This document shows positions 23,634-35,662 of a stretch of DNA of 64,000 nucleotides, in pieces; the first letter of the stretch is position 1, and the number at the start of each line of letters is the position of its first letter. The notes below the pieces were generated by a model. It was given only the letters and a program-made list of their open reading frames with translations. It did no database searches and was not told where the DNA came from. The translations under genes and the position numbers were made by a program. The DNA lies in assembly GCA_026119935.1 (NCBI GenBank), contig JALRMH010000009.1, positions 558,001-622,000 on the forward strand. The letters are read 5' to 3'. The DNA is from Endothia cerciana. Lineage: Eukaryota; Ascomycota; Sordariomycetes; Diaporthales; Cryphonectriaceae.

Positions 23634-25040
23634 ATGGCTGAAGGTTTAGGGACGCCAGGTCTGTCGTCCCGGGGAGATCATGTAGGCCCGCTGTCGAGGA
23701 TACCATATTTCAAATACGAGACGCCAGATGATCTAAGCATGCTGCATCTGGACAATGCAGGCGATCAACGGATGGACAATAAAGAAGGGGACGCAATGGA
23801 TTTAGACACTTCCCATTTCGCTTCAGCACAAATGGATGGTTCACAGCCCTCGGTGCTCCAGGCTGGTAACGGACAGGCTTCAAATACGCCACACGGAGAC
23901 AGGCACAGTGCCACTCACCCGCTGGTAGATGAGCACCCAGATCGTCAGGACGAAACAATCTTCCCTTCTGGCGCTCGGCAGGTCACGTCCGGGACCTGGG
24001 ATCCTCCGTCGCCCCAAAACGAAGCCAGCAGTGATCTGATCGACGGAGACAAACCCGAGGGAGGAGATCCCATGGTAGTAGAAACGGCCGATGCAGACGG
24101 CCACACGCGTTCTGGGAATTCTCCGCCGCCTCAGACATTCCACGTAGGTAGAGTCTCCGTTGGCGAGACGGCACTGGCGCCGACAAGGTCGAAATGGAAT
24201 CGATTCCTCGACAAGGCCGGCCCCCTTTGTTGTGAATTCTTGGGTCTCGCCTCTTCGCCTGTCTTTGAGCCATCGAGATCTGCATCCCAGCCGCCACCAT
24301 CTGCTCCTCGGACCAATCTTAGGGGTTTACAGCCGCCACCCACTGTTTCTCAAACCAATTCCCAGGCTTTCCGACCGCCGGTAGTTACCCCTGAGGCGGA
24401 TAGTCAGGGTTTGAAGGTTCTACCGCGAAGGCTACAGTCAACCGTGGCCGATTCAGTAAGGCCATTGGCGTTCCAAACGAGCTGGCCTGTGGTCGCCACC
24501 CCATCGATCTGGGGAGATCATACCGGGGCAAGCGCAGCAGGAGAGTCGAAGCATGTGCCTGCCATGGGATCCCATCCACCGTCTGTTTCATACCCCTACC
24601 AAGCAGGGCAAATGAGTGCTGTGCGCCGCTTGAATGGCCCTCGAGAACCGCTCAGATACCTGGTGTCTATAATTGCCTCTGGCCGGCCGGCGCAGACCAA
24701 AAAGCGTCGGTCTCGCACCCACGAGGACTTTGATGAAATCCGTCGTACGTCGCGCAAGTCTCTCCGCTTCAAAGAGATCGTCGACGAAGAGACAGGGGAA
24801 GTTCTCGCCTGGGGACCACAACATTTCGGAATATCAAGGGTTGAAGACGAGCGCGGCGCCCTTCTTACCGATGCAAGGACCGCAAGATCGGGAGCTGCGC
24901 AAAGGGACCAGGCTGCAGCCATGGGCTCAATTGAGGTAGCCGAGATCCATGTGGATGATGACCTTGTTGGTGCGGCTTCTAGCGATGCGCCGATTGGGAA
25001 GTGGTATCGGCTGATGAGTTCGTCGAGCTTGGGGGCGTGA
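23634..25040 (+). CDS. Hypothetical protein, low-complexity, downstream of UBP2-like gene
   Basis: A single open frame of about 468 codons from the first ATG after the UBP2-like stop (135 nt away), same strand. I do not recognise a family. Residues 1-330 are rich in Pro, Ser, Gln and Asp with repeated PPP/SQT-type strings and look disordered. The C-terminal about 120 residues are more ordered and charged (RYLVSIIASGRPAQTKKRR, then SLRFKEIVDEETGEVLAWGP). A basic KKRRSR stretch could be a nuclear signal. The frame is open 14 codons upstream of the ATG, so an upstream exon is possible. It could be an independent gene or a poorly conserved partner of the neighbour; no domain supports a function. 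Length and the charged C-terminus favour a real gene. Confidence 0.55.
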   Translation: MAEGLGTPGLSSRGDHVGPLSRIPYFKYETPDDLSMLHLDNAGDQRMDNKEGDAMDLDTSHFASAQMDGSQPSVLQAGNGQASNTPHGDRHSATHPLVDEHPDRQDETIFPSGARQVTSGTWDPPSPQNEASSDLIDGDKPEGGDPMVVETADADGHTRSGNSPPPQTFHVGRVSVGETALAPTRSKWNRFLDKAGPLCCEFLGLASSPVFEPSRSASQPPPSAPRTNLRGLQPPPTVSQTNSQAFRPPVVTPEADSQGLKVLPRRLQSTVADSVRPLAFQTSWPVVATPSIWGDHTGASAAGESKHVPAMGSHPPSVSYPYQAGQMSAVRRLNGPREPLRYLVSIIASGRPAQTKKRRSRTHEDFDEIRRTSRKSLRFKEIVDEETGEVLAWGPQHFGISRVEDERGALLTDARTARSGAAQRDQAAAMGSIEVAEIHVDDDLVGAASSDAPIGKWYRLMSSSSLGA

Positions 25041-26390
25041 GGACAAGAGCAGTGGACATACCGATGAGGACGAAGGCAAAGTTGGTGAGGCGGGCGATGG
25101 GAGCGATGGCGCAACGCGGAGAGACGAGAACATGCCCTGGTGACACGACGCAGGAATAGGAGATTGGGCCCGATGCAGACTCTGGTTCAATTCCAATGAG
25201 CCTCCCGGATGGTCATGCTTCCTCGCGTGGACCTGACCTTTGCCTCTGATTTGAAGACGAAAGTTCTCACTTCGAGACACGTTCGACGAATGTGGACGCT
25301 TAGCCTGACGGCTATCCATTACGATGGCGTCTCCTTGCGGGCAGAGTCTGACGACATACGATCAAGCGTTAGTGGCATCAATGAAAAAGTTATACACATC
25401 TACAGACTGACCTTGCATCGGTTGGCGATGTTGTCGGTGGCGCGATGGGATATGAGACGCTGGCCTAGTCAGTGTCTAATTGCGTGCTAGTCTGGCAATC
25501 TCATCACTGTAAGGTATCCTTGGACAGTCAGTCAGCCCCCTCCATGTCCCTCTGGGGCCTCTTGAACTTTTCTAACGCCCCTTAGAAGCTCTAGTGAGGA
25601 CATGATATCCACGAGCAGGTGGGGGGGGGGGGGGCCGATGAAGGTGAAAATCGATGATAAGAACTTGACATTAGATAGCATTCTTGCGTTTGTCTTAAAG
25701 ATTCGATCTTGTTGCACTCGGGCTCACTCTACTAGGGAGTTATCATCTGCGTCTCTCTTTCAACATACAATTCACTTCCTCTCTGTCCTCCAGCCCGCTT
25801 CATCCCACCCCCTTCTCTCCTTACCGCCTCTGGGTAAGGCATGTCATCCTTCTCCCTTTTACGTACTACAACGGTACTTAGGTTTGGGTGAGGACTTGTA
25901 GGTAAGTGACGTAGGCCACTCAGCTGCGAGAGGCCGTCAAATCTTTCCCTTTGCTCACTGCCTTCCCCCTCGCTAGGGATATGTAGCTTCTTGTTCCTAC
26001 CGCCTCCGGCCCTTTGTAGGGTCTCCGTAACGTGATATTGTCTGTTGGTGGCAATCAATACCTCATCCGATAGACTATCTGGCTGTCCATGCTGGCAGGC
26101 CTCGACGAGAAGTCTGGTCTGTGAGGTCGAGCAGGATTGGCACTTGTGCACGTGTGGCATCCGGGCCCGGGACGGCCACTGGATTATCACGACTAGCTCT
26201 GCTGCCCGGTTCAGAACCTAGATTTAGTCCAAGGGCGGCAGTCTCGTGTTTCTCAGTGGGACAACCACCTAACTCTTTCTTAGACACACGCATGTACACA
26301 CAACGTCGCAGGACCACAATAGGGGGGGGGGGGGGCGCTATCGCACCGTCCAGAAAACAAGATTGCTTCTGACAGGCGACGAAGGTGATA

Positions 26391-26422
<32 letters not shown>

Positions 26423-29400
26423 GGCGGGGGAAAGCTTCTGGACCGGTCTAAATAGACAGCTGAACACCCGCACCGGCCATTTGCCAGGTTCCTCTCCTCC
26501 CACCCTTCCAACCGCCCCCCCCCCCTCGTCACGTGTTTGAGGTCTACTTCGCGCCCAGCCTCGAGAAGAATGTCTACTAGGCTTTGGCATTCCGGTTCCA
26601 GGACCGGTGTGAGACCGGCCCACACACAATGAAAGTGCAAGGTCTGGAGTGTTACCCCCCATTCTTTATTTCTTACTGCTTTTCTATTTTTTTTCGCTAT
26701 TCCTTCTAGCGTGCCAGGTGTGATTCACTTCGGCATGGGCTCTCCGGATCCCCCGGAAACGGTCGCGTTCGTCTACTTCCGCGGATGGCTGCCAGAACCA
26801 CCCCCCCCCCCGAGAAGATATACTACGCAGGGGAGAGAGAGATTAAAAGGGAACATAAGAAGAGGGGACTAAACGGGCTACACTGTAGTGAGGGGCGAAA
26901 AAGCCGTCGGGCGGAGCTCTCTCTTCCCGATGATACAGTTCCGGTGGGTATCTGGGATTGACCTCCTTATGTTGCCCTTGCGACCTGTTTGCCCGAAATT
27001 CCTTGGATCATCCCTCGAGCAGGATCGAAAACAGACGCAGGGGGGGCGGGGCGGGGGGCGTGCCTATAGTCTACGACATTACCTGTGCTTCCCCCGAGGG
27101 CAGCCCAGCCCCAAGCGTGTGCTAGCTGGCCGCGAGGAGAATAGGAATAGCGCCCTCTTCCCAATCTCTAGTAGCCCCCCCCCCACCCCAATCCGCTCGC
27201 AGCTTTTTGGCAAGAAGGAGAAGGTATAGAGAGCTCCAGATGCCGCGACGTCATCTCCTGGGGGTCTTGGCTGGTCCCCCCCACTGGCCTAAGTCCGCGC
27301 AAGTGACTGCTTGCTGTACCATAGTAGTGTCCAGCGCCTACGAGGAAAATAACAGCTACGACAGACGGCGAGCACTGTTCAATTTGCAGCCAAGGGCGGG
27401 CGGTGCAACCACGAACTTCCCGTTTTCCTCAGGGCACGCTCAGGTTTGTCCGCTCCGCCCGAGCCCAAGCGCATCAGCCGTGTCTGTTGCAAGTTCTACA
27501 CAGTACTGTTTGTACCGGTTCGATTGTGTGTGTGGGGGGAGGGGGGGCTCCTGTAAAATTCCTGGCACTGGAATGTTACGAAGGGTCAAGAGACTGAGGC
27601 TGGTTAGAGTTTAGGCCGTGAGGCACCCTTGGGGCTCCCGAGGGACCGGTTTGGTGTGGCTGACATGAGGACACCCATTGGTTGGCCTGGTTGGCACGTC
27701 AAGTTAGGACGGCAGATGATGGATGGTCTCGACTCATCGCGTCACGCTGAAGAAGTCCGTCCCCTCGAGAGCTGAAGCACAAGAGGCGGATTTTAGGGTG
27801 GTGCCAGGGCGTTGGAGGTAAGCGTGGTGAAGGGCAGGGGAACGGACGGGGGAGAGGGTGAACAGTCCGGAAGGGGATATCCCACCTCCCCTCCCCCTTA
27901 TCTCTCTCCTTACCAAGAAGTGGCGCATCAGCGAGCGGCGCGCGGTCTGCTGACTTCGCAATGCTCGCCAGGTTCGGCCTTCCGCGCGGCGCTCTCCCTG
28001 ACCAGGTTGGCGATTGGCGCGTTGGAGAGATCGCCCGCGATGGCAGTGGGGATCGAGAGATCGAGGGTGGGGGGGGGTTCTCTTAGGCCGCGGTACTTCC
28101 CCCCCCCCCCCCTCTCGTTCTTTCTTTCTAGAGGACGAGGCGCGGAGAATGTAGGTGCTAGCGATGTCACGATGGGGAGCAGGTAGGTAGGGTGACGGGG
28201 CAGCGTAGTCGGTCTGCGACGGGGATGCCCAGGAACACATGGCACGTTTGGGCTCTGGGGTGACATCGTGAGATTTTTATTATTATTCTTTTTTTCTTCA
28301 AAAAAGGCCACGGCCCGGTGGCACTAGTACATGCGGATGCCAGGTGGGACACAGCACTGATAGTTTGGATGCAAGCTGAGCCTTAACTGAGCCTCAACTA
28401 CTACCCGACAGACACGTGTTGGCTCCAGAGGGCTGGTGCTCGCGCATGGGACTCTCAGGAGGTCTGGAACAAGGCTGTTCAGGCAGTCTGCATCTCACAA
28501 GTTGTGTGCCTACGCATGAGCCCCCCCCCCCCCCAATTCATCAGCATGAGGAGCAGAGAATCCCCGATTCTCGGGGTCTCCTGGACCTTCCTCGTGGGGG
28601 ACATATCGGCCTTACAGTTTCATTAGCCTGAAGATCTCGCGTGCTCATAGCGGGTCCTCACCCTAGGCAGATCGATCGAGCCGGAGTGGCGGGCGGCGGC
28701 TCTGGGATGTAGGCTGTCCTATGGTAAGGGAGTGATGCAATATGGACCAGGATAGACGAGCTCTAATCCTCCCAGCCCCGAGCCTGCGATGTCTTGTGGG
28801 GTCACCAGGACAAGATGTTCGTTCGCGATGCCGAAGGTGGTTCCCCAGAATCGGGATTCTGGCTGGCCGTGACCCCCCCCAAAAAAAAGAAGGCCCCCCA
28901 TGTCCGGTCGCTGCCCTTCCAGATCTATCTGGGCTGGACCTCGGAGATGGTGTCGAGACAGCCTCTGGAGATCGGGTTGACAGCAGCAGCATTCGCCGTC
29001 GCCCCAGGGGCCGAGAGGCCTCGAGGGGCTATCGTGGGCCCCAACGGCAGACCGGGGGATGGCTTCGCGTTCGGCGTAACGGGGCCCTGCCTCGACCGGA
29101 AAAGGTCTTTTTTTTTTGGTTTTTTTTTTTGCCACAGCGCGCTCTGGCAGGGCAGACGAGCAGATAGATGCGCTGGCTGCCGTGTTGATGGGCCGGATCT
29201 ACATTACATACCGTGATATGCGCAGATCTTCGGGGAGCAGATACATAGTAGAATGAACGGACGGAGCTTCGGATCCCCATGGATAAGGGATACACGTGGT
29301 ATCTATGTCCAGAAGTCTCCGAGAACCTCTGGCCTTCCAGAACGTGAGCATGGCCAGGGTGTCAGATTTGAGCTACGGCGAATGCCGTATCAGAGGTATA

Positions 29401-32225
29401 GGAACATTGATACCCGCCTGAGAGGGTGCTGGGGTATGTTCAGCCCCGGTGCTGTTGGCATCCTCCTGGCAATAGTCCGAAAGTCCGGCATGAGCATCGA
29501 GGAATGGCGTCCTGGGCTGGACGTCCTTGTGCACTAAGCAAAGGTGGCGGCTGAGAGGTCCAACCGCTTGGTTGGGAGGGGCGGGCCAAGAGACAAAATG
29601 CCATGACGGAGAGGGATGGGATTCTACGAATTTTCCCATTGCTATTTCGCGCTACATAAGCCTAGGTGAGAGCAAAACTCCAAGGTGACTTGACAGCCGG
29701 GACAAGGTTCACCGGACGGCGGCGAATATACATACTAGGGCAGACGGGTTTGATACTTACGAAGATGTCCCCCTCCCCGCCCCCCCTCCCCCCCCAAGGA
29801 CTCCTCACACTCCGGCCGCGACGTTAGCACTGCCCCTGAGGGTGGATACGATGTGCAAGAAGGGCGATACCAATGACGAGAAGCTCATGCTGTCAAAACG
29901 GTGTTTTGTCTTCAGGGCTGGAGCATGGGCGACCGGGACAGGGTGGTCTGCCCTCCTGGATGCGTCTGTCGTGCTGCCTTTGTTCCCGGCACCCGCTTTC
30001 CCGACAAGTTTCGCTGTTTGTGTTAGTCTAGCACGAGTTGAACCTCCGGGCAGAAACGATAGCCATTGGGATGTACATAGGGGAGATCGCTCTTGTGTCT
30101 ACCGGTCGCGTTCAGGACAGAGGCCAGAGGGCGGGCGAACCGCGCTGTGGGAAGACGTCGAGTCGGATACAGACAATTTCATTGGCGGTTGCCCATGGGA
30201 GGAGACGCGGGCGGGGGGGGGGGGGGTGGGCAGCCCCATAGCGTTTGTTAGTGCTCCGCTCGAGGTCGTCGTACCTCGAAGGGTGCCCTCAGTTCCAGCG
30301 CCCAACAAGCAGAATTACGCTGGCTAGTACGGCCGGAGACTTCAGTCCGTATGGCCCGCATCTCTCTTTCGGATGAAGACATCCCGCCACGGCTGCTGAA
30401 GCTTGAAGAATGCCAATCTCGCTTGTTGTCCTCAGGTTCGTCTAGAGTACTGTTTCCGTGGACCTTTTTTTCTTTTTCTTTTTTTCTTCCCCCTCCTCGA
30501 AAACAAGAAGAAGAGATAGTAAACAAATAAAAATACCGAAGCAAAAAGGAACTTGCCGACTCGCCCAGCCCACTGCAGGTCCGGATCGGGGCTGTGCACA
30601 ATCTCTGGGGTGGGGAAGCTTTACCTACCTCCTCGGCGTTGGCAAGGCCAGTAGGCCAGCGGACTAGCCCTGGTCTCTCTTTGTGTTCACGAAGCGTGCT
30701 GGCGCGCCGCCGGGCTCACGCGGTTTCCCACAAGCCCATCCTGTGGTCCTGTGGTCCTGTGGTCCTGTCTCGAATCAACAGAGGATGGGTCGGTACGTAC
30801 CTGTCTCGCGTGGCGGTACTACGATTCGCCACGGCGTCTCTGTGTCGTATCCACCACCGAGCTTATTCAGAATATGCTTCTGGCCGGATTTGGAAGCTTC
30901 ATCGATGGTGCGGACGTCTCCCCGGGTGGGCCGCAGATGCTGGCCGCCTCTGCGCATGTACGAACAGCGGAGGCACGCCCAAATCGACCGTGACTGGTAT
31001 CATGCTCGGAGCGGCTGGCTGGTTGTGGGCGGGGACCGTGATCATACCGCCTTTTATCCTCAGTCCCCTCCCATCACGCTACACACGTTGCTGAGAGGCG
31101 CCGGACCCTTCAACACTTTTGATACCCAGAGGGGGAAAGCAGAGCAGGCCACAGGTTACTTTTCCAGGCAGGGGACTGGCATGTCTGCCCGGGGGCCCTG
31201 GCGTGAACCTCTGGGTTGCTTGCAGAACGTACTGTGTGGCGGCGGCAGTGAGGCTCCTCTGCTTGCAGGCCCGGGACGCAGCAGCAAGCAGCAACTCTCA
31301 CACGCTTGCCTGGGTCTGGGCGGGATTCCCATCTTATCACCTTATCCCCGAGGGACCTGAGGGTGCTGCCGGAATTATGTACCTGGCATGTAGTCTCTGG
31401 GCTAACAGCAACCCGCCCTGGTGGTGTCTTGGCGCCCTCCCAAGCTCCCCCCCCTCGCTGCCCTCAGATCGAGATCGATCTCCCGCAACCATATCCGGGT
31501 GCATCGGCCACGATCGGCCGTCGATCGAAAACAAAGACAACTCCAGTGTTTAAGCGCAATTCCGCCGGCTTCGTCCTGCGGAAGATGGTTATGTTTATGC
31601 TTGTGGCCGATTCTCACCCCCAAAGTTTAAACTCCTAAAATCCTAAACTTCCATCGTCCTGCGTACCAGTCGATCTGAGCCTTCAGCCGGGGTCCCGCCC
31701 CAGACCCAGGACCAATCCCTAGGTGCTTCCTCCTTTAGCTAGCTCTACACCTAGCTCTGGCACTTCTCTACAGCAGCAGGACCGGGTTCGCCTCGCCCCG
31801 CGCATTCTGCAGAGTTGACTTGGGGTCTCGTGGTTTCGTGACTTGGCCTGCGCGGCTTGTATGTACGGTTCCCCTTTGCAAGGTTCCTCCCAAGCGGTCC
31901 CTCAGATCATTCCCGCATCTGCTCTTGCCGACACGACCGGGGTGCTTTGAGTCAAAACGAAGGTGCATCCCGCGCCTCACGTTCTGGGGGTTCGGCCTTG
32001 GGTTATCCTCCCTCTCTCTCCCTCTCCTCCTCCTCCTCCTCCTCCTCCTCCTCCTCCTCCTCCTCTCCATATACCTGTGGGTTCTGAGCTCGGTCAAGCC
32101 GTCTATTCACCCTCGAGCGATCCCCCGAAGTGTTCATACGACGGGTGTCGTTTACGTCTATCGTCCCGAATTATCAGCGTCAACCGACCCGCCCCGAGTC
32201 GTCCCCTTTGGAGACACTAGGCACA
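25041..32225. other. 7.2-kb gene desert rich in G/C homopolymers
   Basis: No frame in this stretch shows a domain, a signal peptide or a convincing exon chain; the longest (225 codons, 30683-31360) has no recognisable content and overlaps other frames. The sequence instead holds many mononucleotide runs: G14 at 25621-25634, G14 near 26322-26335, C runs near 26515, 26802, 27174, 28100 and 28521, and a long G run near 30210-30225. It also has A/T runs near 26392-26420 and 29107-29131, an 8-bp tandem repeat TCCTGTGG (about 30739-30768), and a CTC trinucleotide tract near 32024-32066. It may include a long promoter or leader for the gene at 32226, or non-coding RNAs. Confidence 0.5.
32024..32066 (+). 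repeat. CTC trinucleotide microsatellite upstream of the gene at 32226
   Basis: About 13 uninterrupted CTC/TCC units lie about 160 bp before the start codon, probably in the 5' leader or core promoter. Pyrimidine tracts in this position are common in fungal promoters, and a perfect repeat of this length is likely length-variable between isolates. Confidence 0.7.
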
Positions 32226-32853
32226 ATGGTGAAGACCGCCCGACCACCCGGTACCGCCGGTACCGCCGGTGCTGCTGGTGCTGCTGGTACTGCCGCCACT
32301 GATGGCAAGCCACAACCTAGACAGGTCGGTGTTATACTGCTAGCTGCCCGTCGGCCATCACTGGAGGCATGTTAATCCGAGCAGCAGAGCGAGAGGTCGC
32401 CTTCGGAGAACAAGGAGCGGGCTTATATTGCCGCATCGAGGAGAAGTGACAGGAGTATCGATGCCCGGGTGCAGTCGGCGAGGATGGCTTCTGTCATCCA
32501 CAAGGAGAGGACCGGCAAGGGCCTCAAGATCACCGAGCAGATCGTCCTCAAGGAAGAGATGTACGAGGAGGAGGACGACATGCCACGGCACTACTGGAGA
32601 AACTCGGACCTGCCACCCAAGTTCCAGGATTTCGCCACCATACACGCAGCGATGCACCAGTCCGTCGCCAACCCCGAATTCCTCGCCAGGGGCGCTTCCG
32701 CTGCCCAGGTCGAGCAGGACTTTGAGCGAGTCTTCGGAACACTGGCGCGGCGGCCGACACAGCCGGCGCTGGACATGGACTCCGGAGTGCCGCACAACAC
32801 AGGATCACCGCAGGCCTTGCACATAAACACATCATCATCATCATCGCCATCGC

Positions 32854-32885
<32 letters not shown>

Positions 32886-33923
32886 CCACCACCACCACCA
32901 CCACCACCACCACCACAGGCGATCCCTGCCTCGGCCCAACAACAGCTCGTGCCGTCTCCCATAACGGGCCACGCCAGCCCAGGTGTGCTATCACCTGGGA
33001 TGAGTCCTGTCGCCCTCGGGAGTCCCACGTTTACCTCGGGTGCCCACCAGCCCGTCTCGAGCCCCATGGCCACCCCGAATCCGGCCCCCGCACACATGTC
33101 GCCAATGTACGCGGATGACCTGAGGAGCCGTTCGCAGTCGTTTGCGAGCGACGCCGGCAGTGGCCCACACACGAGGCCGTCGCCGCTTACCCCTGCGGCA
33201 CCACGTGGACAGCGCCGGTCGCGCGAGGAGTCTCATGGGTTACGCCCCGCGCTTCACACTTCTGCACAGTCGGCGGTGTCTACGCCCACGGGCGAGCCCC
33301 TGTCCAAGCGCCGGCGGTCAGACAACGATGCACCATCGACCTCCACCCCTGGGCCCACGACGCAGTTCACCACCCAGCTGCCTCAGAACGTCCAGGATAT
33401 ATTCGCAGGGGCGTGGATGGGCAACATGCGGGGCTGGCAGGTTGACCCTCAGGGATATGCTTCCTATATCTCGCAGCGGAGTCCTATGAGGTTACAGAAC
33501 CCGCCGCCCCCGAGGAACCAGCACCGTCATCCTGTCCCTCTCTCAAACCAGCCTGCCTCGAGGGTCCACCAGCGGGATGCTGTCATGCTACAAAAGCCTC
33601 CGGCTCCGAGTGATCAACCAGCCCGCGGCGCGTCCATCGCGTCTACTGCAGATTCCCAACCCACACCGGACACTTCTGCGAGCAGCACCGCCGCGCTCGG
33701 GGATCTGGCATTGTGTGAGCATGATGTCAGACCAGCCGCTTTCGACAACAACTTGAACCTACCCGGCCTGGCAGACGATGACCACACTTTCGACTGGGCC
33801 GCTCATTGCACTGGTGATCCATCCGCAGGCGAATTCAACATCGACGAGTTCCTGAACATGTCACAGTCACAGGAGGCCGACAGCAACAACATCAGCAACG
33901 ATAACGGGCAGCCATGGTTCTGA
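32226..33923 (+). CDS. Conserved fungal protein of unknown function with poly-Ser/poly-Pro tract
   Basis: Exons 32226-32324 and 32385-33923, about 545 residues; the 60-nt intron contains a stop codon, so splicing is required. Exon 1 encodes Gly-Thr-Ala/Gly-Ala-Ala repeats. Exon 2 opens with the conserved block: KERAYIAASRRSDRS, then RVQSARMASVIHKERTGKG, then VLKEEMYEEEDDMP. I recall this block from uncharacterised proteins of filamentous ascomycetes, where it lies near the N-terminus; no biochemical role is known to me. A run of Ser followed by Pro encoded by TCA and CCA repeats (32830-32917) comes next, then a long Ser/Pro/Thr-rich region with LSKRRRSDN (possible nuclear signal) and an acidic C-terminus (NIDEFLNMSQSQEADSNN). 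The composition resembles a transcriptional regulator with disordered activation regions, which is inference. The acceptor is a tandem GCAGCAG. Confidence 0.8.
32830..32917 (+). repeat. Coding TCA/CCA microsatellite (poly-Ser then poly-Pro)
   Basis: An imperfect TCA repeat runs directly into a CCA repeat inside the coding frame, producing consecutive Ser and Pro tracts. Change by whole units would keep the frame, so length polymorphism is expected. Confidence 0.85.
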
Positions 33924-35183
33924 AGATCTGGCTGTGAAGCCTAGGGACGATCGCATTGGCCACGCGCCCCACCAGGTGCGGACGACCATTAACATGTGCT
34001 ATCCCGATGGTACGCAGACAAGTGGTGTCTCACTCCCACATTGACCCACGTGGCCTATCCTTCTTGCTGGTCATAGTTTCGTGTGAGCTCGGGGACCACT
34101 GTCACTATTTCGTCCTATAGGGCCCTATCAACGCCTACAGTAAAAGATGCTATCAAACGGCAGTTTTCTTGATAGTTCTTGAAAAAAAGAAGAAAAGAAA
34201 AAAAAAAAAAAAAAAAAACCCCCCCGCCCGGTGTTTTCGTGAGTTTTCTGGATACACTCACTAAAAGGAGTTGGGGTATCTTTTCATCGTTCTGGCAATA
34301 CAAAATACCCCTCTGAGATGATGTTTATGGAAGCTTTGGAGCATGGAAACTCAGCAGATGTACAACAAACATAACCGCCTCCCTAGCCTGGACGTCTTCA
34401 GTACAGAAATCCATTCATTCGGGTGAGGGAACAGGAAGGAAGTAAATAAAACCAAAAAAAGCTTCGTGGGAGTATTGTTCTCGGCTCACATCACAAAGTC
34501 GTTTCATCGTGGAAGCGGACGACATACGGGGCCCCTGCCCTTCAGGTACCTACTTTTTTGGGGGGGGGGAAGTACCAGTACACACCAATGTAGTTGGGAC
34601 GATCTGGATTGAACTGGCCGGGTTTGAAGTCGGCATAATGGGGTACGGGGAGAAGGGAGAGAAAAACCCTAGTACAAAAACCTCCGATAGGAAAAAAAAA
34701 AAACATATGAATGTCAAATCGCTCGTTCGGCCCACGCCATCTTAGGGTGATTGTTGAGTTTTGGGGTTTTGATTATGACCATCTGCCACTTTTGATTCGC
34801 GCCGATATACCCTGATATCAATTACTATGGATCAAGTTTGTTGTGATCGGATCGTTCTGGTTGTTGGATCTCTTGTCTCCAGCTGTCGAGGCTTGACAAC
34901 GGACAACTCGGCTTGAATCTCGTATGGCACCTCCTAGCTCCCGAGGTCCCCATGTTCCATTCTGATTTAGTCTCCCTTCAAATCTTCGTCGGCTACATCA
35001 AGACCGAACATGCCCTCAAAATATTGAGGTCGGCGGAGACTCTAGTTGTCACCCCCACCCCCCTACAAAATGGACCTTCATCCCTGGAACTCCTTTTTAA
35101 TTAGGTGTCGGGGCTTCTTGCCAATTCTCGCCCTTCCTCTCCCTAGGCATCATCGATCCTTTCAGCAGCCCCCCCTCTCACCC
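33924..35183. other. Intergenic, no gene recognised
   Basis: About 1.25 kb with A-rich and G-rich homopolymers (A run about 34195-34219, G run about 34559-34569) and no supported gene. Confidence 0.5.
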
Positions 35184-35662
35184 TCACAGCCAGAAGGTCC
35201 AGCCCAGGCCCGCGGGCGGCGGCGCGGGGGAATCCTCCTGCGGGAGGGGCTGCTGCTGTCCATCCTCGAGAGGCACTTGGGCCCCGTGCGGAAAGCCTAC
35301 GCGTGGACCAGAGGGGCCTGCCTCATCGTCAGCCCCCGATGTCCTCCTTTCCTCTGCTGTCATCCTTCCTTCCCCGTCCTCCCCCGTCCCCCCGTCCTCC
35401 CCCAAAACAAAAGCCAAATACACCCCCGGCGGATGAGCGACTTACCGGGACTTCCCTTCTGGGCCCGGCCCGCTGGATCATCAGGCTTGGCCTGACCCCG
35501 GTCACCAGACCCGGCAGGATCGCCCTGGCCCCTCCGGGGCTTCTGGCGGCTGACGACGGCGTTCTCCGCCAGCGGCCTGTCAGTGAGAGCCGTCTTTGCG
35601 GCGGCGGGACGCGGATTCTTGGCGTCCTTCATGTTGGTCTTGTCGTAGCCTGATCGACCCAT
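35184..35662 (-). CDS. Tentative small two-exon gene, unknown function
   Basis: Minus-strand exons 35662-35446 and 35317-35184, 116 residues. The donor CCCG|GTAAGT is strong. The acceptor GAGGCAG follows a GCTGAC branch-like site by about 10 nt, and joining them keeps one frame to a stop codon. The protein is hydrophilic: MGRSGYDKTNMKDAKNPRP at the start, a basic Gly/Asp/Arg middle (RQKPRRGQGDPAGSGD), then a Pro/Gln-rich C-terminus ending GLGWTFWL. I recognise no family. The splice signals are the main support. The frame upstream of the chosen ATG is low-complexity (Thr/Ile, then Ser/Ala), so this start is the natural one. It could also be a chance combination in GC-rich DNA. Confidence 0.4.

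Noticed and set aside
25110..25205. tRNA-like B-box GGTTCAATTCC near 25178
   Set aside because: The T-stem pairs in only three of five positions, and no matching A-box, anticodon arm or acceptor stem could be folded.
30683..31360. 225-codon plus frame in the gene desert
   Set aside because: No recognisable domain, overlaps other frames of equal quality, and composition is not protein-like.
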